From Lentzea fradiae (GTDB lineage: Bacteria; Actinomycetota; Actinomycetes; Mycobacteriales; Pseudonocardiaceae), in NCBI RefSeq assembly GCF_900100955.1, contig NZ_FNCC01000003.1, positions 62,001 to 126,000 of the forward strand: a stretch of DNA of 64,000 nt, read 5' to 3'. This document shows, in pieces, positions 15,691 through 23,994 of the stretch. The notes beneath the pieces were generated by a model, which was not told where the DNA came from, did not search any database, and worked only from the letters and a program-made list of their open reading frames with translations. Positions within the stretch are counted from its first letter, which is position 1, and each line of letters opens with the position of its first letter. The translations under genes and the position numbers were made by a program.

Positions 15691-18342
15691 GTGCAGCCAG
15701 CGACGACGACCCCGGTGGACGACCTGCCCGCGGTCGTCTGGCGGGGCGAGTCGCCTGGCCGGGTGATCACCTTCTTCTCCGGTGCCGTCGAGGACCTGCT
15801 CGGCCACCCGCCCTCCCGCTGGCTCGCCGACCCCGGTTTCTGGGCGGAGATCACCCACCCCGAGGACCGCGACGACACCGAGCGGCTGCGCTGGGGCCAG
15901 GACGACTACCAGACGATCTACCGCGTCCGCGCGGCCGGCGGCGGCCTCGTGTGGCTGCTGGAGACGACGCGGGTGCGCGGCGCACAGCGCAGCGGCGTGC
16001 TCGTCGACATCACCGCCCAGCACGCGGCGGCCAACCGGCAGCGGTTCCTCGACCTGCTCGAACGCGAGTCGCAGCGGCTCGACGACGCCGAAGAGCTGAT
16101 GGTCCTCACCACTCGGCTGCTCGGCGAGCACCTCGGCGTCGACCGGTGCGCCTACGCGCGCACGGAGGCGGACGAGAACCACTTCGTCATGAGCGGCGAC
16201 TACGCCAAGGGCCTTCCTCCGCTGCCCGGCCGGTTCGCGATGCGTGCCTTCGGTGAAGGCGCGTTGACGGCCATGCGCGCGGGCAAGCCGTGGGTGGTCA
16301 ACGACGCGATGAACGACCCACGGCTCGAAGCAGACGACCTCGGCGCCTACCGCGTCACCGGCATCCAGGCCGTGATCTGCCTGCCGTTGCTGCGTGGAGG
16401 CCGGTTCGTCGCCGCGATGGCCGTCCACCAGGCGACCCCGCGGACGTGGACGCGCGACGAGATCGAGCTCGTGTCCGTCGTGGTGAACCGGTGCTGGGAG
16501 TCGTTGCAGCGCGCGCACGCGGACCGTGCGTTGCGGGACAGCGAAAGCCGCCACCGCCGGCTCGTGGAACGCGCGACGGACGCGATCTGGATGCTGGACG
16601 GCGAGATGCGGTTCGTCTCCGTCAACCCCGCCACCGGGCACCTGCTCGGCTACCGGCCGGAGCAGCTGACCGGCACCCCGGTCACCGACCTGCTCGTGGA
16701 CGGCCTGCCGGAGGACCTCTCGGCGACGCAGACCGTGTCGCTGCGCCACGCCGACGGCTCGGTGGTCGCGCTGGAGCTGAGCGTCCAGCCCACCCCGACG
16801 GGCCTGCAGGCGATCGGCAGGGACGTCACCGAGCGCCAGCGCGCCGAGGCCGAACGCGAGCTGCTGCTGCAACGCGAGCACGAGATCGCCACCGCTCTGC
16901 AGGAGAGCCTGCTCCCCCGCGAGCTGCCGGTGCTGCCCAGGCTCGCGACCGCGGCCCGCTACCTTCCCGCCGCCGAGCACTCCCAGATCGGCGGCGACTG
17001 GTACGAGGTCGTCCCCCTCGGGAAGGCGAAGGTGGGACTGACCGTCGGCGACGTCGTCGGCAAGGGACCGGCCGCCGCCGCGGTGATGGGCCAGCTGCGC
17101 AGCGCCCTGACCGGCTACCTCCTCGACGGCCTCTCGCCCGCGGAGTCGTTGCGCCGCCTGAACGTCTTCGCGCCGCGCGTGAACGGCGCCGCCGGCAGCA
17201 CCTGCGCGTGCATCGTCTTCGACCCGGACGCCGGAGAGCTGTGCTGGGCGTCGGCGGGCCACCCGGCCCCGGTCGTCGTCGACCAGACCGGCGCCCGCGT
17301 CCTCACCGGCAAGATCGGCCCCGCGCTCGCCGCCGCCGGTTCGTCCCTCCCGCCCCAGCACACGGCCCCGTTACCGCCCGGCGGCTCGGTGGTCCTCTAC
17401 ACCGACGGCCTCGTGGAACGACGCGACGAGGTGCTGGACGAGGGCCTCGACAGGCTGGTGACGGCCGTCGGCGCCGCCTCCCGGCTGGCACCCGCGTTCC
17501 TGGTGCAGCGCATCGTCGAGCAGGTGCTCAAGGGCGGCCAGGCCGACGACGTGGCCCTGGTCGTGGCCCGCCACCTGCCGGCCCCGCTGCACCTGACGTG
17601 CCCGGCGGAACCCCAGGAGCTGTCCCCGCTGCGCCGCACCGCGACGGACTGGGCCGGCACCACCGGCCTGTCCGACGACGCCGTCTACGACCTGGAGCTC
17701 GCCCTCGGCGAGGCCGCCGCGAACGTCGTGGACCACGCCTACCCGACCGGCGGCGGCACGTTCGACACGACCCTGACCTGGACCGGCCGCGGCGTCGAGG
17801 TCGCGGTCACCGACCACGGCCGCTGGCGCCCCGTCCCCGCCGACAAGGGCGACCGGGGCCGCGGCCTCACGATGATCCGCGCCCTCACCGACTCGGCCGA
17901 CCTCGACGTGCGCCCCGACGGCACCACGATCCGCTTCCACGTCCCCCTGGTCCCCGGCACCGGCGCCACCCCCCTGCCCGAACGCGCCCCGATCACCGCC
18001 ACCGGCCTCACCGAGGGCGGCGACGACCGCGTCCAGCGCGTCCTGCTGACCGGCGACCTCGACATCGCGACCGTCGAGGACCTGCGCGAGGCCCTGCTGA
18101 GCCGCATCGACGTCGCCGACGACCGCCCGGTCGAGCTGGACCTGACCCGGCTCGGCTACCTCAGCAGCTCCGGCATCGCACTGCTGCTGCGCGCCTCGGC
18201 GTGCGCACAGGCCCGCGGCCGGACCATGACTCTGGTGGCGGCGGGTGGATCGGCCCCGGCGCGGATCCTGGACCTGTCCGGCCTGCCGCACACGACGAGG
18301 ACGCTCCACGACGAGGCGGTACGACCGGCGACCTCGGCCTGA
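15691..18342 (+). CDS. PAS-GAF-PAS-PP2C-HATPase-STAS multidomain partner-switching protein
   Basis: 883 residues containing in one chain a sensor set and all three partner-switching activities. Order: PAS (about 10-105), GAF (about 120-275), PAS (about 283-380), SpoIIE phosphatase (about 415-630; GGDWYEVV, VGDVVGKG, SAGHPAP, LYTDGLVE), RsbW-like HATPase kinase (about 635-770; N-box ELALGEAAANVVDHA), and STAS anti-anti-sigma domain (about 778-883; LGYLSSSGIALLL with the phosphorylatable serines). The fused kinase and phosphatase could act in cis on the fused STAS domain or in trans. GAAGGAG precedes GTG 15691. A long upstream open frame is antisense to the FAD enzyme and is not coding. Confidence 0.92.
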   Translation: MQPATTTPVDDLPAVVWRGESPGRVITFFSGAVEDLLGHPPSRWLADPGFWAEITHPEDRDDTERLRWGQDDYQTIYRVRAAGGGLVWLLETTRVRGAQRSGVLVDITAQHAAANRQRFLDLLERESQRLDDAEELMVLTTRLLGEHLGVDRCAYARTEADENHFVMSGDYAKGLPPLPGRFAMRAFGEGALTAMRAGKPWVVNDAMNDPRLEADDLGAYRVTGIQAVICLPLLRGGRFVAAMAVHQATPRTWTRDEIELVSVVVNRCWESLQRAHADRALRDSESRHRRLVERATDAIWMLDGEMRFVSVNPATGHLLGYRPEQLTGTPVTDLLVDGLPEDLSATQTVSLRHADGSVVALELSVQPTPTGLQAIGRDVTERQRAEAERELLLQREHEIATALQESLLPRELPVLPRLATAARYLPAAEHSQIGGDWYEVVPLGKAKVGLTVGDVVGKGPAAAAVMGQLRSALTGYLLDGLSPAESLRRLNVFAPRVNGAAGSTCACIVFDPDAGELCWASAGHPAPVVVDQTGARVLTGKIGPALAAAGSSLPPQHTAPLPPGGSVVLYTDGLVERRDEVLDEGLDRLVTAVGAASRLAPAFLVQRIVEQVLKGGQADDVALVVARHLPAPLHLTCPAEPQELSPLRRTATDWAGTTGLSDDAVYDLELALGEAAANVVDHAYPTGGGTFDTTLTWTGRGVEVAVTDHGRWRPVPADKGDRGRGLTMIRALTDSADLDVRPDGTTIRFHVPLVPGTGATPLPERAPITATGLTEGGDDRVQRVLLTGDLDIATVEDLREALLSRIDVADDRPVELDLTRLGYLSSSGIALLLRASACAQARGRTMTLVAAGGSAPARILDLSGLPHTTRTLHDEAVRPATSA

Positions 18343-18488
18343 CGCGCCAGGGGCACAACCCCGGGCTCGACGTCACGGCGGGATCGACCCCACCGGGCGC
18401 TCAACCCGCCCGGCACCCGACCCGTCCGGGTCCTCCACCTGCGCGGCGCTCACCCCGCCCACCTCCCACACCGGCAGGGCGCCCGGCC

Positions 18489-18884
18489 TCAGCCCGTGCA
18501 GTCCACCACCGCGAACACCGTCTTCCCGCTCACCGCACCGCCCCCCGCGAGCGGCCGGCACCCCCACTCCGCCGAGATCCGGTCCACCACCACGATCCCG
18601 CGCCCCCGGTTCTCCCCCAGCCGCGACCGCCCGTACACCGGGGCGGCGGGAGACGTGTCGTCCACCTCCACCACCACCCGGCACGGGTCGAGGTGGTGCA
18701 GGAGGCGCAGCCGGCCGGTGCCGGGCGTGTGGTCCAGGACGTTCGTGACGAGTTCGGTGACGACGAGCTGCACGTCGTAGAGGTGGTCCTCGCCGAGCGC
18801 GCTCAGCGCGGCGGTCAGCCAGCGGCGCAGTGCCGAGACCGAGAGGCCGGGCGCCACCGGCACGTCCAGCAGGAGCGGCGTCAC
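18489..18884 (-). CDS. RsbW-like ATP-binding protein (anti-sigma kinase type)
   Basis: 131 residues. HATPase_c fold with N-box VQLVVTELVTNVLDH and G-boxes in GENRGRGIVVVD and SGKTVF. Stand-alone proteins of this class phosphorylate STAS partners and may hold sigma factors. Its GTG start overlaps the stop of the receiver-PP2C gene (GTGA), which makes it the last gene of the seven-gene stressosome operon. The 146-bp gap to the convergent gene end at 18342 shows only short imperfect hairpins. Confidence 0.88.
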   Translation of the reverse strand: MTPLLLDVPVAPGLSVSALRRWLTAALSALGEDHLYDVQLVVTELVTNVLDHTPGTGRLRLLHHLDPCRVVVEVDDTSPAAPVYGRSRLGENRGRGIVVVDRISAEWGCRPLAGGGAVSGKTVFAVVDCTG

Positions 18885-20428
18885 GCGAGCCTCCGCAGCA
18901 GCACCAGGGCGATGTCGTCCTGCTTGTCCTGGCCCAGCTCGGCCAGCAGGCGGTCGGCCAGCTCGTCCATGTCGTCGGTGTGCGACACGGCGGCGCGCAG
19001 CTTCTCCATGCCCTCGTCGAGGTCCACGCCGGGGCGTTCGACCAGGCCGTCTGTGGTGAGCAGGACCGTGGTGCCGGGCGGCAGGGGGAGCGTGGTGGCC
19101 TCCGGGCGGTCGAGACCGATGCCGAGCAGCGGTCCCTTGACGGGGACATAGCGGGCCCCGGTGGCGTCGGCCAGCAGCGGGGGCACGTGGCCCGCGTTGG
19201 CCACGTCGACCGTGCCCTCCTCCAGGTCGACCAGCAGCAGGCACATCGTGGTGAGGCCGCCGGTCGGGTGGAAGCGTTCGAGGAGGATGTCGACGCGGCG
19301 CAGGATCTCGGCCGGGCGGTGTCCCTCCACGGCGTAGGCGCGCAGCGTGTGCCGGACCTCCGCCATGACGGTCGCGGCCTCGATCGAGTGGCCGCACACG
19401 TCGCCGATGGCGATCAGCACGCGGCCGTCCAGCTCGATCACGTCGTAGAAGTCGCCGCCGATCTCGGCGTTGCTCTGCGCGGGCACATACCGGGCCGTCA
19501 TCGGCAGTCCCGGGTGGTGCGGCAGCTCGCGCGGCAGGAGGCTGCGTTGCAGCGTCAGCGCGAGCGAGTGCTCCTCGGCGAAGGTGTGCAGGCCCTCCGC
19601 GGCGAGCGCGGTGGCCTGGGCGAGCTGGCTCAGCAGGTTGCGGTCCTCGGCGTTGGTCACCGACTCGGGTGCCACCGCTATGCCGATGGGCGACCGGCGC
19701 AGCTTCGTGCGGGCCAGTGCCGCCACGACGGGGGCGTCCCGCCGCCAGGCGTCGCCCTCGACCACGGTCACGCCGATGCCGGGGTTCAGCGACGACAGCC
19801 ACCGCGCGACGTCCGCGTCGTCCGGGCGCGGACCGGCGCCCGCGGACGCGCTGCAGACGGCGCCGGACGACGTGCCGAGCACCGCGGTCGCGGCGGTGTC
19901 GAGCATGTCCGCGGCGCCGATAGCGGCTGCCTCGACCAGGCCGTCGAACGTGGTGGCCGCGTTGATGGCGAACGTGGCGGTGGTCAGGCGGGTGAGGCGG
20001 GCGGCGAGGTGCTCGGCGAGGGCGCGGGCGCGGTGGTAGCGCAGCGCGGCCTCGACGTTGGCGAGCAGCTCGCCGGGGTCGACCGGCTCGGTGAGGTAGG
20101 CGTCGGCGCCGCGGGTGAGCCCGATGATCTTGTCCTCGGGCTCGATGTAGGTCGCCGACAGCATCACGACGGGCACGGAGCTGGTGCGCGGGTCGGCTTT
20201 TATCCGCTCGGTGACGTCGTAGCCGCTCATGTCGGGCAGGTGCACGTCCAGCAGGACCAGGTCGAACGAGTGGTGCTCCAGCGCGTCCAGCGCCTCGGCC
20301 GCCGTGGTCGCCTCCACGACCGTGTGGCCGCTGCGGCGCAGCCAGCTGCACGCGATGAACCGGCTCGCCTCGAGGTCGTCCACCACGAGCACCCTGGCGG
20401 GTCCGCCACCCATCGCTGTCGGGTTCAT
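18881..20428 (-). CDS. Response regulator with GAF and PP2C phosphatase output
   Basis: 515 residues. Receiver domain (about 12-125) with acidic pocket D17-D18 and phospho-acceptor D61 in LVLLDVHLPDMSG. The conserved lysine of KP is replaced by glutamate (YLTEPVDP). A GAF-like region follows (about 145-290), then the SpoIIE/PP2C domain (about 310-513; GGDFYDVI, IGDVCGHS, NAGHVPP, LTTDGLVE, QDDIALVLL). It should link the histidine kinase encoded just upstream to dephosphorylation of a STAS antagonist. It overlaps that kinase gene by 4 bp (ATGA), and GGAGG precedes ATG 20428. Confidence 0.92.
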   Translation of the reverse strand: MNPTAMGGGPARVLVVDDLEASRFIACSWLRRSGHTVVEATTAAEALDALEHHSFDLVLLDVHLPDMSGYDVTERIKADPRTSSVPVVMLSATYIEPEDKIIGLTRGADAYLTEPVDPGELLANVEAALRYHRARALAEHLAARLTRLTTATFAINAATTFDGLVEAAAIGAADMLDTAATAVLGTSSGAVCSASAGAGPRPDDADVARWLSSLNPGIGVTVVEGDAWRRDAPVVAALARTKLRRSPIGIAVAPESVTNAEDRNLLSQLAQATALAAEGLHTFAEEHSLALTLQRSLLPRELPHHPGLPMTARYVPAQSNAEIGGDFYDVIELDGRVLIAIGDVCGHSIEAATVMAEVRHTLRAYAVEGHRPAEILRRVDILLERFHPTGGLTTMCLLLVDLEEGTVDVANAGHVPPLLADATGARYVPVKGPLLGIGLDRPEATTLPLPPGTTVLLTTDGLVERPGVDLDEGMEKLRAAVSHTDDMDELADRLLAELGQDKQDDIALVLLRRLA

Positions 20429-22155
20429 CGGGCCTCCGCTCTGCGCACCGCCAGCTGGGCGTCCCTCGTCGCACGGCTCACCGCCGCCGGGTCGATCGCT
20501 TCGTCGTGCAGCAACGCGGCGCCGAGGTTGTGGACGCTGCGGGCGAGACCGCCGGGGTCGTCGCCGCACACGACCACCACCGGCACGCTCGCGAGGTCCG
20601 GGTCGAGCCGCAGCACGGACAGCACCGCGCTGCCGCTCATGAGCGGGGCGTTCGCGCCCACCAGCACGAGGTCCGGCCGCCGTGACTTCACCAGGTTCAG
20701 CGCGCTGCGGCCGTCCTCCGCCTCGACGACGTCGGCGGCGATGTCCGCGAGCGCGTCCCGCAGCCGCCCGCGGACCTCCTCGTCGCCGTCCGCGACGAGC
20801 GCGCACGCGACGGGCACCGGTTCCGCCTGGTCGTCCTTGCCGGTGGGCAGCGTCAGCACCACCTCGGTGCCTTCGCCGACGGTGCTGCTCAGGTCGAGCC
20901 TGCCGCCGAGGAGCTCGGCGAGCTTGCGGGCGTAGGACAGGCCCAGCCCGGTGCCGCTCGCGCCCACCTGAAGCGCGTTCGGCACCTGGTAGAACTCCTC
21001 GAAGACCTTCCCCTGCTCCGACTGCGGGATGCCGATGCCCGTGTCGCTCACGACGAACCGGATCTCCTCCGGCCCCGGCCCCTGTTCGGCGGTGAACCGG
21101 ATCTCGCCGTGCTTGGTGAACTTGACGGCGTTCGACAGCACGTTGCGCAGGATCCGCACGAGCATCGTCTCGTCGGTGACGAGCGGCGGCAGCTCGGGGA
21201 TCGTGTCCACGACGAGCTGGACGTCGCCGGTGCGCAGCATCGGCCGCACCGACGACCGCAGCTGCGTGATCACGTAGTCGAGCGCGACCGGGGCCATCCG
21301 CGGCCGCAGGCTGCCCGACTCGGCCTTGGCCGTGTCGAGCAGCTCGTTGACCAGCGCGAGCAGCGTGGCGGCGGACTCGTTGATCAGGTCGACGTGGTGG
21401 CGCTGGTCGTCGGTCATCGGGTCGCCGCCTGGTGCGCTGAGCAGACGGGTCAGGCCGACCACCGAGTTGATCGGCGCGCGCAGCTCGTGGCTGATGTTGG
21501 ACCAGAACCGGATGCGCGCCGCGGCCGCTTCCCGCAGCTCCGCGGACTTCGCCTCCAGCTCGGCGTAGAGGGCGACGACGCCCTGGTTCGTGCGCTCCAG
21601 CTCCTCGGACAGCTCCTGGTAGAGCGCCACGACGCCGCGGTTGGTCTCCTCCAGCTCGGCGTTGAGCCGTTCCAGCTCCGTGCTCTTGGCCTCCAGGTTC
21701 TCGAGCGTCTCCAGGAGCTCCTGGTTCTGCGCCCGCAGCTCGTCGAGCGCGCTGGTGTCCGCGGTCTCGCGCAGCTCCCTCAGCAGACCCTCGTCGAGCT
21801 TGACCACGTGGTGCACGTTCTTCACCAGCGTCACGCCCGACGAGGTGATGACCATGTCGTCCATCAGCCTGCGCGCGGTGTCCCAGCCCGGCCCGGCGCC
21901 GGTGGCCACCGGCGCCTGCCACGCCAGCTCGACCAGCAGCGCGGGTGAGCCGCCGCGGGTGAGCCGGAAGACGGCGGCGGTGCGGACGTCCTGGCGGACC
22001 AGCTCCCTGCCGACGTCGCTCAGCGCCGTCGCGACCCGGATCTGGTTCTGCCCGTCGAGCCCGACTGCCGCCGCGACCTGCCGGCCGCGCTGGCGGAGCA
22101 GGAACACATCGCGTTCGTCGCCGACCGGCAGGCGCAGCAGCTCGGTGGGGGTCAT
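20425..22155 (-). CDS. Hybrid histidine kinase with RsbT-like N-terminus and degenerate receiver
   Basis: 576 residues. The first about 100 residues resemble an RsbT HATPase (ERDVFLLRQRGRQVAAAVGL, then VATALSDVGRELV) but lack the N-box asparagine. A coiled coil (about 135-215) holds two copies of TNxGVVALYxEL. The kinase core follows, with H223 in SNISHELRAPINSV and ATPase boxes NVLSNAVKF, DTGIGIP and GTGLGL. The C-terminal receiver-like domain (about 455-570) has DLVLVGANAPLM where the phospho-aspartate should be, so it cannot be phosphorylated there. It lies between the HATPase-PP2C and receiver-PP2C genes with ATGA overlaps at both ends. I infer a membrane-free sensor working inside the stressosome pathway. 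Confidence 0.9.
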   Translation of the reverse strand: MTPTELLRLPVGDERDVFLLRQRGRQVAAAVGLDGQNQIRVATALSDVGRELVRQDVRTAAVFRLTRGGSPALLVELAWQAPVATGAGPGWDTARRLMDDMVITSSGVTLVKNVHHVVKLDEGLLRELRETADTSALDELRAQNQELLETLENLEAKSTELERLNAELEETNRGVVALYQELSEELERTNQGVVALYAELEAKSAELREAAAARIRFWSNISHELRAPINSVVGLTRLLSAPGGDPMTDDQRHHVDLINESAATLLALVNELLDTAKAESGSLRPRMAPVALDYVITQLRSSVRPMLRTGDVQLVVDTIPELPPLVTDETMLVRILRNVLSNAVKFTKHGEIRFTAEQGPGPEEIRFVVSDTGIGIPQSEQGKVFEEFYQVPNALQVGASGTGLGLSYARKLAELLGGRLDLSSTVGEGTEVVLTLPTGKDDQAEPVPVACALVADGDEEVRGRLRDALADIAADVVEAEDGRSALNLVKSRRPDLVLVGANAPLMSGSAVLSVLRLDPDLASVPVVVVCGDDPGGLARSVHNLGAALLHDEAIDPAAVSRATRDAQLAVRRAEAR

Positions 22156-23180
22156 GTCGTCCTGGCCACCAGGACGCTCGCGTCGTCGTTGCGGACGCCT
22201 GCCTCCCGCAGCAGGGTCGCCGCGACCAGCACCGGGTCGTCGGTGGCCGGGTCGGCGCCGAAGTCGGCGCCCCAGCGCTCGGTCAGGCCGTCGGAGTGCA
22301 GCACCACCACGGCCCCCTCCGGCAGCTCGTAGTCGAACGCCCTGATCGTGCGCGCCTGGTGGCCCGCCACGCCCGGCACGGAGATCATGCCCTGTTTCCG
22401 GCCGTCCGACAGGACGGCTCCGGCGATGTTGCCCAGCCCGCAGAAGCGGACGGACCTCGCGGCCAGGTCGATCTCGGCGACCGCCAGCGCGCCGCCCCTG
22501 GTGCCGCGCAGCTCGTGGTGCAGGCGCGCGAGGAGCTGCTCCGGCGGCATCGGGGCCAGGTCGCGGAACATTCGCACCGCCCGGTCGGACGCGGCGGCCG
22601 CCAGCGGCCCGTGCCCGGACCCGTCGCACATCACCAGCGTGAGCCGGTCGGTACTGCGGCAGATCGCGTAGGCGTCCCCGCACACCTCCTCGCCGCCGAT
22701 GGGCCTGGTCACCCCGGCCGCGTGCTCCGCGCCCCACTCGGGCACCCAGTCGCGCGCCGCGGCGAACCGCGCCACCAGCGCCGTGCCGGAACCGGCCCGC
22801 GACGTCATGGAGCACGAGGTGGCGAGCCGCGCCACGGCGCCCAGCCCGACCCCGAGCGTGCCCGTCGTCGACTGCCCGTCCTGCCACGCCAGCTCGACGT
22901 CGGCGATGCCGGGACCTCGGTCCAGGGCGACGACCTCGACGGCCGCGTCCCGCTCGCCGCGCACCGTGCGCACCAGCACGACGCCCTGCCGGGCGTGCTT
23001 GTGCAGGTTCGTCCCGATCTCGGTGACCGCGAGCCCGACCTCCGCCGTGCGGTTCGCGCCGAACCCGAGGCGTTCGGCCAGCGTCGTGACGGTGCGGCGG
23101 ATCCGTCCGACCTGCGCGGTCTCCTCGACCGGCAGCCACACCTCGTCGCGCACCAGGGGCAGGCACGTCGCCGTCGTCAT
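22152..23180 (-). CDS. HATPase fused to RsbX-like PP2C phosphatase
   Basis: 342 residues. N-terminal RsbT/RsbW-type HATPase (about 10-140) with intact N-box (VGLAVTEIGTNLHKH) and G-boxes (ALDRGPGIAD, LGVGLGAV). C-terminal RsbX-type PP2C (about 155-340) with GDAYAI, MCDGSGHGPLAAAAS, GLGNIAG and VLHSDGLTERW. RsbX-type enzymes reset the stressosome by dephosphorylating RsbS and RsbR. ATG 23180 overlaps the RsbT stop (ATGA); the in-frame GTG at 23189 is an alternative start. Confidence 0.9.
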   Translation of the reverse strand: MTTATCLPLVRDEVWLPVEETAQVGRIRRTVTTLAERLGFGANRTAEVGLAVTEIGTNLHKHARQGVVLVRTVRGERDAAVEVVALDRGPGIADVELAWQDGQSTTGTLGVGLGAVARLATSCSMTSRAGSGTALVARFAAARDWVPEWGAEHAAGVTRPIGGEEVCGDAYAICRSTDRLTLVMCDGSGHGPLAAAASDRAVRMFRDLAPMPPEQLLARLHHELRGTRGGALAVAEIDLAARSVRFCGLGNIAGAVLSDGRKQGMISVPGVAGHQARTIRAFDYELPEGAVVVLHSDGLTERWGADFGADPATDDPVLVAATLLREAGVRNDDASVLVARTT

Positions 23181-23590
23181 CTCTTCCACTTGACCACCGT
23201 CACGACCGTGCCGCGGCCGACTTCGGTGTCCAGGTCGAACTGGTCGACGAGCCGCTTCGCGCCGCTGAGCCCGAGACCGAGCCCGCTGCCGCTGCTCCAG
23301 CCGTCGGCGAGGGCCAGCGTGAGGTCCGGGATGCCCGGACCCTCGTCGTGGAACGACGCGCGGACGCCGCTACGCCTGCCGTCGCTGACCTCCTCGACGC
23401 GGGCGAAGCCCCCGCCGCCGTAGATGAGCGTGTTGCGGGCCAGCTCGCTCGCCGCCGTGACGAGCTTCGTCTGGTCGACGAGCGAGAGCTTGGTCTGCTG
23501 CGCGTACGTCCGCACGAGCTGACGCACGCGCACGACGTCGTCGTCGCCGCTGATGGCGACCTGTTCCGGCCCGTCGGCCCCGGTGGGCAT
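23177..23590 (-). CDS. rsbT: RsbT-like switch kinase
   Basis: 137 residues. HATPase domain with VRQLVRTYAQQTKLSLVDQT leading to the N-box LVTAASELARNTLIYG, then FHDEGPGIPDL and GLGLGLSGAKRLVDQF. This is the RsbT arrangement. RsbT phosphorylates RsbS and RsbR and, once freed from the stressosome, activates an RsbU-type phosphatase. TGATG links it to the RsbS gene, and ATGA links it to the HATPase-PP2C gene. Confidence 0.93.
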   Translation of the reverse strand: MPTGADGPEQVAISGDDDVVRVRQLVRTYAQQTKLSLVDQTKLVTAASELARNTLIYGGGGFARVEEVSDGRRSGVRASFHDEGPGIPDLTLALADGWSSGSGLGLGLSGAKRLVDQFDLDTEVGRGTVVTVVKWKR

Positions 23591-23994
23591 CAGGCGTCCC
23601 GCGGGAACTCGCCGAAGTGCGTGACCGCACCCCGGCGTTCGCGGCCGAGCTCACCCAGGATCTTCATGCCGCGTTCGAGGTTGAGCGCCGTGCGCACACC
23701 GCCGAGCGTGAGCCCCAGCTCCACCAGCGTGATCGCCACCGCCGGCCGCATGCCGACGACGACCGTGTCGGCGTCGAACAGCCGGGAGATGGACGCGATC
23801 GTCGCGAACATCCGCCCGATGAACGAGTCGACGATCTCCACCGCCGAGATGTCGATGACCACGCCGTGCGCGCCGGTCGCGCTGATCTTCTCGGCCAGGT
23901 CCTCCTGCAGGGCGAGCACGCTCTGGTCCTGCAGGTCGATCTGGATCGAGACGAGCAGCACGCCGCCGATCTTCAGAATCGGGACGCGCTCCAT
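23590..23994 (-). CDS. rsbS: RsbS-like stressosome STAS protein
   Basis: 134 residues, a single STAS domain with VVIDISAVEIVDSFIGR. The serine in VDSF corresponds to the RsbT-phosphorylated serine of Bacillus RsbS. Its tail of about 15 residues (GRERRGAVTHFGEFPRDA) extends beyond the usual length. With RsbR it should build the icosahedral scaffold that holds RsbT. It overlaps both neighbours by TGATG. Confidence 0.93.
   Translation of the reverse strand: MERVPILKIGGVLLVSIQIDLQDQSVLALQEDLAEKISATGAHGVVIDISAVEIVDSFIGRMFATIASISRLFDADTVVVGMRPAVAITLVELGLTLGGVRTALNLERGMKILGELGRERRGAVTHFGEFPRDA

Noticed and set aside
18343..18488. Small GACCC/GGGTC hairpin between convergent genes
   Set aside because: Five-base stem only; not distinguishable from background at this GC content.
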